A stretch of 64,000 nucleotides of DNA from Desulfomarina profundi. Its GTDB lineage: Bacteria > Desulfobacterota > Desulfobulbia > Desulfobulbales > Desulfocapsaceae. The stretch covers positions 2,872,501-2,936,500 of the forward strand of contig NZ_AP024086.1 of assembly GCF_019703855.1 (NCBI RefSeq), written 5' to 3'. The translations under genes and the position numbers were made by a program. Under the pieces are notes generated by a model, which was not told the DNA's origin, searched no databases, and was given only the letters and a program-made list of their open reading frames with translations. Each line of letters starts with the position of its first letter. The stretch's first letter is position 1. Positions 28,792-38,141 of this stretch are shown in pieces.

Positions 28792-28807
28792 TGGCACGGA
28801 CATTGCT
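28792..28807 (+). promoter_or_regulatory. Sigma-54 (-24/-12) promoter of the aminotransferase operon
   Basis: TGGCACGGACATTGCT matches the consensus TGGCACG-N4-TTGCW at every fixed position, with correct spacing. It lies 70 bases before the preferred start codon at 28878. It shows that the frame upstream from 28698 is not translated, since it would overlap the promoter. Confidence 0.85.
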
Positions 28808-28877
28808 ACCCGGTCTATGGAAAAAATTTCCGGAAAATCAAGAGCAACAAACCAACACCAAAGAAAAGGAGTGCATA

Positions 28878-30269
28878 ATGATTCATGAAGAACACCTCGC
28901 GGAACTATCATATGAAGAGGCTCCAAAAATTATAACAGACCAGATCCCCGGCCCGAAAACCCAGGAAGACCTGGAAAGATCAATTCAGTTCGAATCCATG
29001 GCAAGAGGCGGGGGCAGGTTTCCTCTCGTTTTTGCCGAAGGCCGGGGAGCAACAGTAAAAGATCCCGACGGAAATATCTATATTGACATTACAGCGGGGG
29101 TTGCCGTCAATTCAGTAGGCAGGTGCAACCCGAGAGTAGTAACCGCAATGAAGGCACAAATGGATACGCTTATGCATGCAAGCGATATCTCCAATGTAAA
29201 AAGATCCCAGCTCGGTGAAGTTATCGCTGGGATAATGCCGGGCAGTCTGAAAAATAACTGCATAACCTATTTTACCCAGGGAGGCAGTGGTGCTGTAGAA
29301 ACAGCAATAAAATTCGTGCGAAAGATCACCGGCCGCAGCCAGATCGTCGCATTCCACGGCGCCTACCACGGTGTCTGGTGCGGCTCGAACTCCCTTACGA
29401 CTGGAGACCAGTACCGGAAAGGATATGGTCCATTTATTCCGGGAGTGATTCACTTGCCTTACCCATACTGCTATAGATGCTGCTTTGGATTAAAATACCC
29501 CGACTGCAACCTTCAGTGCGCTCAATATGTGGACTATGTCCTCAACACTCCATACACAGGAGCTGATGATGTGGGAGCCCTTATTATCGAAGCCCAGCAG
29601 GGCGAAGGCGGATACCTGCCACCTCCTCCAGGCTATCTGTCCATCGTTAAAAAAGCATGTGAAAAACATGGTGCGCTGTATATTTCAGATGAAGTCCAGG
29701 CGGGTGCCGGTCGAACCGGAAAAATGTGGTGTATTGAGCACAGTGATGTCGAACCGGACATGATTACCTGGGGCAAAGGCATGGGTGGTGATGTTCCCAT
29801 GGCCGGGCTCTCCATCAGAAAAGATCTGGCGGAACATATCGAAGATCATTCGCAACCCAACACTTTTGCAGGCAATGCGGTGAATGCTGTAGCCTGCATG
29901 ACAAACATAGAAATCCTGACTGAAAACGACCATGCCCTGATCAAACGTGCAGGAACCGTTGGAGAGGAAATTTTAACATATCTGCAAAAAGAGGCTGAAT
30001 CAATAGACATTATAGGTGATGTCCGTGGCCGGGGATTCATGATCGGCATTGAAATGGTCAAAGACAAGGAAAGTCGGGAGCCCCTGGAAAATGACAAGGT
30101 GGTTTCCATGATTATGGCCATGCTTGGCAAGGGTCTGGTCATGGTCCCCTGTGGACGGTTCGGCAATGTGTTCCGGTTTATGCCGTCCCTGATCATCACA
30201 AGAAATCACGCCCGGATTTCGGCTGACATCTTGCTGGAAACAGCACGTGAAATCCAAAACAACAGTTAG
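28878..30269 (+). CDS. Class III (omega-amino acid) PLP-dependent aminotransferase
   Basis: This 463-residue aminotransferase is of the GabT/taurine:pyruvate group. AAAGGAG precedes the start at 28878. The pyridoxal phosphate lysine is K300 in TWGKGMGGD, with YISDEVQAG carrying the cofactor aspartate. A cysteine-rich insertion (C198, C201, C202, C210, C214) marks a subgroup. It should remove the amino group from a terminal amine such as GABA, beta-alanine or taurine and give alanine or glutamate. It is the first gene of a sigma-54 operon with TRAP transport and AOR genes. A repeat begins at its stop codon. Confidence 0.88.
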   Translation: MIHEEHLAELSYEEAPKIITDQIPGPKTQEDLERSIQFESMARGGGRFPLVFAEGRGATVKDPDGNIYIDITAGVAVNSVGRCNPRVVTAMKAQMDTLMHASDISNVKRSQLGEVIAGIMPGSLKNNCITYFTQGGSGAVETAIKFVRKITGRSQIVAFHGAYHGVWCGSNSLTTGDQYRKGYGPFIPGVIHLPYPYCYRCCFGLKYPDCNLQCAQYVDYVLNTPYTGADDVGALIIEAQQGEGGYLPPPPGYLSIVKKACEKHGALYISDEVQAGAGRTGKMWCIEHSDVEPDMITWGKGMGGDVPMAGLSIRKDLAEHIEDHSQPNTFAGNAVNAVACMTNIEILTENDHALIKRAGTVGEEILTYLQKEAESIDIIGDVRGRGFMIGIEMVKDKESREPLENDKVVSMIMAMLGKGLVMVPCGRFGNVFRFMPSLIITRNHARISADILLETAREIQNNS

Positions 30270-30332
30270 CTCGCATTTCTCATGAACATTGTGTCAAATT
30301 TAATCTGATTATTAAAATTGACACAATGAACC
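30268..30332 (-). repeat. Repeat family A, copy F (one end only)
   Basis: The terminal repeat starts inside the TAG stop codon of the aminotransferase gene (AGCTCGCATTTCTCAT). It continues into the palindrome ATTGTGTCAAATTT / AAAATTGACACAAT. The other half of the element is missing. Confidence 0.65.
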
Positions 30333-30442
30333 AGGTTAGGCGCAGATTCCGAAAATCTTTGAACCGGAGACCCATAAAAAGAACTGAAAATTGAAATTCA
30401 ATCATCCCATTATAACAACACCTTCATAAAGGAGTAATACAG

Positions 30443-31504
30443 ATGAAAAAGCATGTACCCTTTTGCTGCACTCGCCTGTTCTGCCTTACAGTTGCCATTA
30501 TTTTCACAATCCTTCCCATCCACAGGGCAACAGCAGCAAAAACATATCGAATGAAAATACAGTCTGCCTATCCCCGGGGTGACCTGTCCATGGAGCTCCT
30601 CAAAGTTTTTGCTGACTCGGCGAAAAAAAACAGCGACGGACAAATAAAATTAAGAGTTTTTGCAGAACCGGAACTGGTCCCCGGCGACCAGTTGTTCGGT
30701 GCTACAAAACAGGGTGTTGTCGACATGCTCCAGGCAATGGGTGGATTCTGGTCAGGTATTATCCCGCTTGGAAATGTTGAATTCAATCTTCCCCTTGCTT
30801 ATCGAATGAAGAAAAATATGACCTTCAAGGAAAAAGCCGAAGCGGTCCGCAGTTTTATAATGCAGCCCGAGGTTATAGGTCTGCTGCGAAAGGAATATGC
30901 AAAGCACGGCTTCTATTATCTTGATATCCACACCTATGGACCTGTACCCTTCGTTCTTTCCACAAAGCCGATCAAGGATTGCAGCGACCTTAAAGGAATG
31001 AAAATAAAAGCGGACGGCATCAACCGGACATTTCATAGCAGTGTTGGTATGCAGGCTGTGGACATGTCTCCAACTGAGACCTATATGGCCCTGAAACTTG
31101 GAGTGGTAGATGCGGCAGAATGGGATGTAAGTGCCGTTACCGGGCTTAAATGGCATGAAGTTGCCCCGTACTGGGTAAAAGGTATGGAGAGTGACCACAC
31201 TCTCGGCCACATTCTCGTCAGCCTGAAAAAGTGGAATAAATTGCCGGACAACATCAAAAAGGCTCTGCATGCTGCCGCTGAAGATTACTGGCATGCCACC
31301 GTCGATGCATATCAAAAAGAACTTGAGACTGTTAATCAATTGGTAAAAGAAGGTAAAATTACAGAAAATATTCTCAGTGAATCCTGTCAGCAACAGTATG
31401 CTGACGGTGCCCGCAAAATCTGGACCGATGTTGCTGCGGAAGACCCTGCAAACGCAGAAATGATTGGCTACATCAAGGCCTGGCTCAAAAAAATGAACAA
31501 CTAG
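30443..31504 (+). CDS. dctP: TRAP transporter substrate-binding protein DctP
   Basis: This 353-residue periplasmic binding protein has a signal peptide ending near HRATAA. The DctP fold is shown by the N-terminal RMKIQSAYPRGDLSMELLK, the arginine-containing LKGMKIKADGINRTFH, and MSPTETYMALKLGVVDAAEW. It captures the substrate of the operon for the DctQM membrane pair. Known DctP proteins bind carboxylates, amino acids or sulfonates; the ligand here is unknown. Its stop codon coincides with the start of repeat copy E. Confidence 0.9.
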   Translation: MKKHVPFCCTRLFCLTVAIIFTILPIHRATAAKTYRMKIQSAYPRGDLSMELLKVFADSAKKNSDGQIKLRVFAEPELVPGDQLFGATKQGVVDMLQAMGGFWSGIIPLGNVEFNLPLAYRMKKNMTFKEKAEAVRSFIMQPEVIGLLRKEYAKHGFYYLDIHTYGPVPFVLSTKPIKDCSDLKGMKIKADGINRTFHSSVGMQAVDMSPTETYMALKLGVVDAAEWDVSAVTGLKWHEVAPYWVKGMESDHTLGHILVSLKKWNKLPDNIKKALHAAAEDYWHATVDAYQKELETVNQLVKEGKITENILSESCQQQYADGARKIWTDVAAEDPANAEMIGYIKAWLKKMNN

Positions 31505-31620
31505 CCCGCATTTCTCATCAGTTCAGGCTGCAATAGGTTTAGAGTTTTTTGCAGCAAATAATAGTATCCTGTGTTTACTGCAGGCATACGCTGCCTGGAC
31601 TGACCGTTGGCGAACATACG
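31503..31620 (+). repeat. Repeat family A, copy E (half element)
   Basis: The end AGCCCGCATTTCTCAT overlaps the TAG stop codon of dctP. It is followed by TTCAGGC and a degenerate first palindrome (TGCAGCAAATA / TGTTTACTGCA), then similarity stops near GAACAT at 31617. The second half is missing. Confidence 0.65.
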
Positions 31621-31670
31621 GGCTGAAAGAAGACACGCACAACATGTAATCCACTACTCTACAAGGTTAA

Positions 31671-31780
31671 CACCCCTCAAGGGGGTATAAGTGCCTTGGA
31701 AATGAACCTAACCATTTAATTTCAAAACACCTTCCCTGGTTTCTTGTTTTTATGACAGAAATTCAGGAGTAAGGCGCTAA
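31671..31780 (+). repeat. Repeat family T, copy T1
   Basis: This segment of about 110 bp matches the inverted copy at 60793-60909. Shared blocks are CAAGGGGGTATAAGTGCCTT, CTAACCATTTAATTT, TTTTTATGACAGAAATTC and AGGAGTAAGGCGCTAA. It forms hairpins through AGTGCCTT-type ends. It lies immediately before dctQ and after copy E. Confidence 0.65.
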
Positions 31781-31789
31781 AGTACAAAG

Positions 31790-32290
31790 GTGCAGACTTT
31801 GAAAAAATTGACGGCAAGTATCAAAAGATGCATTGAATCGATCGGCAGCGTCACAAGTTTTCTTATTCTCGTAATTATCGCAATCACTACCTATGAAGTT
31901 GTTGCCCGTTACGCCTTCAACTCGCCAACCAGCTGGGCCTGGCCGATCAACAAACAGCTCTTTGCTGTTTTTGTTATGGTTGCCGGGAGTTACACACTCA
32001 TCCATAAGAGTCATATCAGAATAGAAATGCTCTATGAACGATTCCCAGGATATATGAAAAAAACAGTCAACCTGTTGACGCTTCTTGCAGCGCTCTGCTT
32101 TCTCGGGAGCCTGCTGTGGAAAAGCAGTTCCATGGGTTTTGATGCCTGGCAGAACAAGGAAAAAATGGTAGGTGTTTTCAAACTCCCCCTCTATCCATTG
32201 AAAATGCTGATCCCAATAGGCACAGCAATTTTTCTTGGAGCCTGTTTTGCAATTTATATTGGAGACAGGGATAAGGGAGGGGAAAAATGA
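31790..32290 (+). CDS. dctQ: TRAP transporter small membrane subunit DctQ
   Basis: This 166-residue protein has four membrane helices and the DctQ motif VVARYAFNSPTSWAW in the second. It forms the integral membrane pair with DctM. The frame is read from a GTG at 31790; a TTG at 31799 (giving MKKLTASIKRC) has the better-placed AAAGG and is the likelier start. Its stop overlaps the dctM start by four bases. Confidence 0.85.
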   Translation: MQTLKKLTASIKRCIESIGSVTSFLILVIIAITTYEVVARYAFNSPTSWAWPINKQLFAVFVMVAGSYTLIHKSHIRIEMLYERFPGYMKKTVNLLTLLAALCFLGSLLWKSSSMGFDAWQNKEKMVGVFKLPLYPLKMLIPIGTAIFLGACFAIYIGDRDKGGEK

Positions 32291-33588
32291 GCATTGGCCT
32301 GATTACTATCCTACTGTTTGGAGGCCTGCTCACGCTCCTGCTCCTCGGAATTCCGGTAACTTTTTCCCTTGGAAGTATCACAGTTGTTCTGACATACCTG
32401 GTCGAAGGCCCTGATTCCCTCTATACTGTTGCAACTACAACATATCAGCAAATTACAAGCCCCACTTTGATGACCATTCCCCTCTTTTTAATAATGGGAA
32501 ATTTCCTTGTAAAATCAGGGATATCAGAACTAATGTACAACGGGTTAAGCTACTGGCTGTCCGGACTGCGGGGAGGGCTTGCCATTGTTTCAATCGGTGT
32601 CTGTGTCAGTCTGGCAATGTGCGGCGGCTTTGGCCCCGGTATTCTTACAATGGGGCTTGTTGCCGTGCCTGCAATGCTGAAGCACGGTTACTCAAAAAAC
32701 ATTGCACTTGGTTCAGTCATGGCCGGAGGCGTGCTGGGGGAAATCATCCCGCCTGCGATCATTATGATTATCTTCGCCTTTATTGCCCGTATTTCCATCG
32801 GAAAGCTTTTTTTTGGCGGTTTCATTCCCGGGCTGCTGCTGGCCTGTCTCTATATCATCTTTATTGTTATTACCGGTATAATCAATCCCCTGGCTTTGCC
32901 AAAAACTACGGTTGATGTCTCCTGGTCAATGCGCTTCAGGGTGCTGAAGGAAATCACCTTACCGGCCCTGCTTGTTTTACTGGTACTCGGCTCAATTTTC
33001 AAAGGAATTGCCACTCCAACAGAGGCTGCGGCCGTGGGAGCTCTGGGTTCTATCATTATCTGTGCAATTTACGGGAAACTGAGCAAGGAAGTAATAAAGG
33101 AATCCTGCCTGGAAACACTGAAAATCACGGGTATGGCACTGTGGATTCTCATCCCGGCTACACTTCTCGGAGTCTTCTATGTCTCGGTAGGTGCTCAGGA
33201 TATGATAATGGAACTCATAGATTCCCTTTCCGTAAACCGCTATGTGATTCTCTTCTGTATGCAGATCATACTTCTCATATTCGGTATGTTCATGGACGAC
33301 TATGCCGTCGTTACCATCTGTGCACCGATCATGCTTCCCATAGCCACACTCCTCGGATTTGATCCGATCTGGTTTTCAATACTTTTTATTCTTAACATGC
33401 AGATGGCCTACATGACCCCGCCATTCGGCTGGGCATTGATCATGATGAAAGCGGTAGCTCCTCCCGATGTCACAACCAGGGATATATGGAAATCAATACC
33501 ACCGTTTGTTCTGATTCAATTTTTCGTCCTGCTCCTGGTCATGATTTTCCCGGCCCTGGCTACATGGCTGCCGAACCGGATGTTTTAA
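32287..33588 (+). CDS. dctM: TRAP transporter large membrane subunit DctM
   Basis: This is a 433-residue protein with about 12 membrane helices. It carries the DctM signatures IPLFLIMGNFLVKSG and GGVLGEIIPPAIIMIIFAF, and the substrate/sodium region MQMAYMTPPFGWAL. It uses a sodium gradient to move the substrate delivered by DctP. The nearby Na+-NQR could supply that gradient. Coupled to dctQ by overlap. Confidence 0.92.
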   Translation: MSIGLITILLFGGLLTLLLLGIPVTFSLGSITVVLTYLVEGPDSLYTVATTTYQQITSPTLMTIPLFLIMGNFLVKSGISELMYNGLSYWLSGLRGGLAIVSIGVCVSLAMCGGFGPGILTMGLVAVPAMLKHGYSKNIALGSVMAGGVLGEIIPPAIIMIIFAFIARISIGKLFFGGFIPGLLLACLYIIFIVITGIINPLALPKTTVDVSWSMRFRVLKEITLPALLVLLVLGSIFKGIATPTEAAAVGALGSIIICAIYGKLSKEVIKESCLETLKITGMALWILIPATLLGVFYVSVGAQDMIMELIDSLSVNRYVILFCMQIILLIFGMFMDDYAVVTICAPIMLPIATLLGFDPIWFSILFILNMQMAYMTPPFGWALIMMKAVAPPDVTTRDIWKSIPPFVLIQFFVLLLVMIFPALATWLPNRMF

Positions 33589-33616
33589 TACAATTCACTT
33601 TTAAGAGGTTAAAACC

Positions 33617-35329
33617 ATGAAAAAAATATTGCGCATCAACCTTACAGACCAGACCTTTCAGTTCGAAGATATTCGGAACCAATATATCCATCTGGGCGGC
33701 CGGGGACTCAGTTCAAAAATCATCAATGACGAAGTAAAACCTGACTGTGACCCCCTCGGCAGTGATAATAAAATTGTTCTGGCACCGGGTATCCTGTCAG
33801 GGACGAAAGTGCTCTGTAGCGGCAGGTTGTCGGTGGGTACAAAAAGCCCACTGACCAACACTATCAAGGAAGCAAACGCAGGTGGAGCCGTAGCAGCCCA
33901 ACTGGCCGGTCTCGGACTCCATTGTGTAATTCTCGAAGGATGCGGTAAAAACCATACGCTGGTGAAAATAACACCCGAAGGTGTTATTTTTGTGCAGGCG
34001 GACAAGCTTGCACGAAAGGGGAATTACCAATGCGTGGAAATACTCCGTAAGGAACACGGCGATGAAATCGGCATCATCAGCATAGGACCAGCCGGAGAAA
34101 TGCAACTGAAAGCTTCGGCAATTGCTGTATCTGCCAGGGATCATCATCTCAGGTTTGCCGCCCGCGGCGGTGTCGGTGCCGTAATGGGCTCCAAAAATCT
34201 CAAGGCAGTAGTCATTGATACAGGTGGGAAAAAAGAAGCAACACCAAAGGATGCACCCCGATTCGACAGGGCAGCCACAGCCCTTGCCAAAGGTGTTGCC
34301 GCCCATCCGTTGATTGGAGGGTTGAAAAACCTGGGCACTCCTGTGCTTGTCAATATGATAAATGCTCTTGGTGCTTTGCCAACCAAAAATTTTTCCAGTG
34401 GTCAATTCAAGTTCGCCGAACAGCTATCGGGAGAACAACTAGCAGAACTCATCTCAAAACGCCCGGATGCACAGGCATCACATGCCTGCATGAAAGGGTG
34501 CATAATCCATTGTTCAAATATATTGACAGACGATAACGGAAATCTCATCTGCAGCTCCATTGAATACGAAACTCTTGCCCTCCTGGGCAGCAACTGCATG
34601 ATCGGTGACATCGAAACTGTCGCCCGTTTAAACAGGCTCTGCAACGACCTGGGTCTTGATACAATGGAAGCAGGTGGGGCACTGGCAATAGCAATGGAGG
34701 CCGGCAAACTTCCCTGGGGTGACGGTGAAAAAGCCCTTTTACTTCTGAACTCTATCTATGACGGCCATGAAAATGGCCTCATGATAGGCAATGGTGCTCA
34801 CTTTACCGGGAAAACACTGGGTGTAACACGAATTCCCAGTGTGAAAAAACAGTGCATTTCCGGTTATGATCCAAGAGTGTTGAAGGGTACGGGTGTCACT
34901 TACGCGACCTCAACCATGGGAGCGGATCATACCTGCGGCAATGCACTTCCAAGTCCAGCCAATCCGGAATACAATCCTTCATCCCCCACGGGACAGGCCC
35001 CAGTATCTCAATTTCTTCAAGCCTACTTCGCGGCAATAGATTCCCTTGGTCTTTGTCTCTTTGCTTCGTTGCCGGTTCTCGATATTCCTGAACTCAAACA
35101 ACATATCATAGAATGTGCTTCAGCAATGCTGGGAGAACCGTTAAGTGATGAGTACATTGAACAACTGGGTGAAAGCGTGATTAAAACTGAAAAAAGTTTC
35201 AACAAAGCTGTCGGATTTGACAGACAGGACGACAGATTGCCCGATTTTTTCAGTCATGAACCTCTCCCCGAAAACAATGCAGTTTTTGATGTGTCTGATG
35301 AGGAGCTGGACAGTGTCCACTCTGGTTAA
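33617..35329 (+). CDS. aor: Tungsten-type aldehyde:ferredoxin oxidoreductase
   Basis: This 570-residue AOR-family enzyme oxidises an aldehyde to its acid and reduces ferredoxin. ARGGVGAVMGSKNLKA (residues 182-197) is the pterin-binding signature. C291, C295, C299 and C480 are placed as 4Fe-4S ligands. It is the last gene of the sigma-54 operon, 28 bases after dctM, and so probably acts on the aldehyde made by the aminotransferase. No accessory ferredoxin or cofactor gene is adjacent. Length is slightly below the usual 600 residues. Confidence 0.88.
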   Translation: MKKILRINLTDQTFQFEDIRNQYIHLGGRGLSSKIINDEVKPDCDPLGSDNKIVLAPGILSGTKVLCSGRLSVGTKSPLTNTIKEANAGGAVAAQLAGLGLHCVILEGCGKNHTLVKITPEGVIFVQADKLARKGNYQCVEILRKEHGDEIGIISIGPAGEMQLKASAIAVSARDHHLRFAARGGVGAVMGSKNLKAVVIDTGGKKEATPKDAPRFDRAATALAKGVAAHPLIGGLKNLGTPVLVNMINALGALPTKNFSSGQFKFAEQLSGEQLAELISKRPDAQASHACMKGCIIHCSNILTDDNGNLICSSIEYETLALLGSNCMIGDIETVARLNRLCNDLGLDTMEAGGALAIAMEAGKLPWGDGEKALLLLNSIYDGHENGLMIGNGAHFTGKTLGVTRIPSVKKQCISGYDPRVLKGTGVTYATSTMGADHTCGNALPSPANPEYNPSSPTGQAPVSQFLQAYFAAIDSLGLCLFASLPVLDIPELKQHIIECASAMLGEPLSDEYIEQLGESVIKTEKSFNKAVGFDRQDDRLPDFFSHEPLPENNAVFDVSDEELDSVHSG

Positions 35330-35344
35330 TTTTTGCTGAAAGAA

Positions 35345-35383
35345 CGGCCACCTTTAAAAACATCACATTTAAAAAGGTGGCCG
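35345..35383. terminator. Bidirectional terminator between aor and prfB
   Basis: CGGCCACCTTT pairs perfectly with AAAGGTGGCCG (11 bp). A-rich and T-rich runs inside the loop edges extend the stem. The flanking genes are convergent, so it can serve both. Confidence 0.75.
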
Positions 35384-35425
35384 ACAACCTGAACTGAACT
35401 TTGGTATACAGCAGTAATTTTCTTT

Positions 35426-36536
35426 TCACCGGCCCCAGAGCAGGAACGCCTTGATAAATGAATCCAGGTTACCGTCGAGGACGCTGTCCACGTTACCGGA
35501 TTCATGATCAGTCCTGTGGTCTTTAACAAGCCTGTATGGCTGCAGCACATAAGAACGAATCTGGCTCCCCCAGGAGATCCCCTTTTTGTCCCCGTGCAGT
35601 CCTTCGTGCTGTTCTGCCTGCTTTTCCTTTTCCAGTTCGTAAAGCTGGGCCACCAGCATCTTCATGGCCATATCCTTATTGCGATGCTGGGATCGCTCGT
35701 TCTGACACTGGACGACAACTCCCGTGGGCAGATGGGTTATACGGATGGCAGAATCAGTCTTATTGACATGCTGCCCCCCGGCGCCGCTGGCCCGGTAGGT
35801 ATCGATACGCAGGTCTTTTTCCTCAATTTTGATATCAACAGAGTCATCCAGTTCCGGCATGACCATGACAGAGGCAAAGGAGGTATGGCGCCTGCCACTG
35901 GTATCAAAGGGTGATATACGCACCAGCCGATGAATCCCCAGCTCCGAACGGAGATATCCATAGGCGTAGCGTCCCTTCACCATAAAAGTAACGCTCTTGG
36001 TCCCCGCCTCGTCTCCTGGCAGGTGATCAAGTATAACAGCCTTGAAGCCTCGGGTTTCCGCCCATCTGAGGTACATGCGCAGGAGCATGTCCACCCAATC
36101 CTGGGCTTCAGTACCGCCGGCACCCGCATGAATAGCGACAATAGCATTGGCCGTGTCATGTTCACCACTGAACATACACTCCATTTCAGCCACATCAAGC
36201 TGCTCAGCCATGGATTCAATTTTCAGGGCAACCTCTTCCTCGATCTCGTGATCCTTTTCCTCAACGGCCATCTCCAGGAGGAGTTCCGTTTCCTCGAGAT
36301 CATGCCACTTTGCCTCCCAGTCTTTTATTGTGTCCTGAAGCTGTCCATGCTGTTTCTGGATCTTCTGCGCCGTTTCCGCATCATTCCAGAAATCGGGAGC
36401 AAGGGTCTGACGTTCAAGCCGCTCCAGTTTTTCCTTCTTTCCGGCTAAGTCAAAGATGCTCCTTCAGGGCAAGGAGTCGAGCCTTCAAATCGTTTAACTT
36501 CTGTTTCGATACTGCACCGCCAGTTTCCATAGACAT
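35426..36536 (-). CDS. prfB: Peptide chain release factor 2, with programmed +1 frameshift
   Basis: RF2 releases peptides at UGA and UAA codons. The open frame 35426-36271 holds the GGQ loop (RASGAGGQHVNKTDSA) and the C-terminal domain. The true gene starts at 36536 (MSMETGG) after AGGAAG, reads 28 codons to CTT TGA C, shifts +1 and continues DLAGKKEKLERL. The total is about 369 residues, the normal length. This is the autoregulated frameshift known for prfB, not a mutation. First of a minus-strand group followed downstream by the unrelated aor gene on the other strand. Confidence 0.92.
36450..36464 (-). promoter_or_regulatory. RF2 programmed frameshift site
   Basis: On the minus strand AAGGAG (36459-36464) acts as the internal Shine-Dalgarno-like stimulator three bases before CTT TGA C (36455-36449). 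The in-frame TGA is at 36450-36452. This is the standard prfB autoregulation signal: low RF2 favours the shift. Confidence 0.9.
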
Positions 36537-36557
36537 AATAACTTCCTGTATTTTCTT

Positions 36558-38137
36558 TTATTTCATTTTTCCAGACTCTCTTTCCACCGGCCAACCAGCA
36601 TTTCTCATGCTGACCAGAACCAGCAGACAACCTGTCAGCAGGCAAAAAGGCCCGAAAAGATATCCGTACCGTGCCCAGAATGTCTTTACCTCCCAGAGTG
36701 GCACATCTTCAGCATGTCCATATGGTCGAAAGAGTTCGGATTCACCGACAATTTCGCCAAGGGGGGTGATAAAGGCCGAAATTCCCGTATTGGCGGCCCG
36801 AACCACTGCACGCCGACTCTCCACCGCCCGCAGTACCGCCATGGCCAGGCTCTGGTGCGGGGCACTTGATTTACCATACCAGGCATCATTGGTCAAATTA
36901 ACCAGCATGTTTGCCCCGGAGCTGACCCACTTTCTTGTGAGTTCCGGGAAAACAGACTCAAAACAGATAAGAATCCCAATCCTGCATTGTTTCCAGACCA
37001 GCGGGTGTTCAATTTTTCCGGCCGAAAAATCGCCAGCGGCCTCCACGAGGGGGGCCAGGAAAGGCAGGAATTTTTTCAACGGAACATACTCCCCGAACGG
37101 CACCAGATGGCTTTTATAGTACTTGCCGCTTATCTTCCCCTTGTCATCCAAAAGGAGAGCACTGTTGAAATAATTAATTCTTTTTTCGCCATAATCAACA
37201 ATTTCATACCATGGTGCTCCCGTCAGCAGGGCCGCGCCACTTTCCATCGTCATCGCCTTCATGGCTCCCATATATTTACCGGAAACCGGGTAAAACGGCA
37301 ATGCCGTTTCAGGCCAGACCAGCAACTCCGGTTGTGAACTCCGCAGAAGAGAACGGGACAACCCCACGTACCTGTCAAGAGTCATCCCTCTCGATCCGGC
37401 AGACCATTTCGCACTCTGATCGATATTTCCCTGAACAATACCTATCCGGATTGAAGATACTTTTTCAACAGAAATCTTCTCCAGTTCAGCCCTGCGAACG
37501 GTCGAATACCCGCTTACAGTTATGAGAACAAGGAGGCCGGAAACAATAATATACATTCTGTCGGCATACCGACATCGCCCGGAAAGGAAAAGAGCAACCA
37601 GGCAATTGAAAAAAAGTACCAGCCAGGTGAGACCATGGTGCCCGAAAATATCCGCACTCTGAATAAATAAAGGCGCCGACCAGAGTCCATAACCCAGATC
37701 CATCCAGGGAATACCCGTAAAAGCCACTCCCTTCAACCAGTCAAGTCCCACCCAGAGAGTGGGCAGAAACCACAGTGCGGTCAGCGGGGAAAAGGCCGTC
37801 ACCAGCACTCTTGCAAAAACAGCAAAAAGGACGAAATACAGGGCCATATAGGAGGCAAACAAAACCAGCGCCACCACCGCGATTGACCAGTGCAGCCCGC
37901 CATACCTGCCGAGAACAATGACAATCCAGTAGAGAAGGATGAAAAAATGAAGAAACCCGCAGGCAAACCCGTATCGACGAACCTGTTTCATCGAAACTGT
38001 CCGGCCGACAACAGGGAGCAGGAAAGGTACCAGGGCAAAAAAGAGCAGCGGCCACAGCTCTCCCCCCCAGGGAGTGAAAGCCAGAGAAGAACCGGCGTCG
38101 TCAGGCTAAGCAGCAATGGGGAGAACCTTGAGGGCAC
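36558..38137 (-). CDS. lnt: Apolipoprotein N-acyltransferase, N terminus frameshifted
   Basis: Lnt adds the third acyl chain to lipoproteins in the inner membrane. The nitrilase domain has the catalytic triad context VWPETALPF (Glu), YYKSHLVPFGEYVP (Lys) and ICFESVFPEL (Cys). Five to six membrane helices come first. From the ATG at 37991 the first helix is missing. Upstream, in the shifted frame, lies MPSRFSPLLLSLTTPVLLW from a GTG at 38137. Adding one base at the CC 38081-38082 joins it to AFTPWGGELWPLL. The last residues (MRNAGWPVERESG) are encoded over a sequence resembling the family A terminal repeat. Confidence 0.88.
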
Positions 38138-38141
38138 TGAA

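Noticed and set aside
28698-28877. N-terminal extension of the aminotransferase from an upstream start
   Set aside because: It overlaps the sigma-54 promoter and activator sites, has no ribosome site and does not resemble the family.
28878-35329. Standard taurine degradation operon
   Set aside because: The aminotransferase and Ald would fit, but Xsc, sulfoacetaldehyde reductase and isethionate lyase genes are absent from the window, so the substrate is left open.
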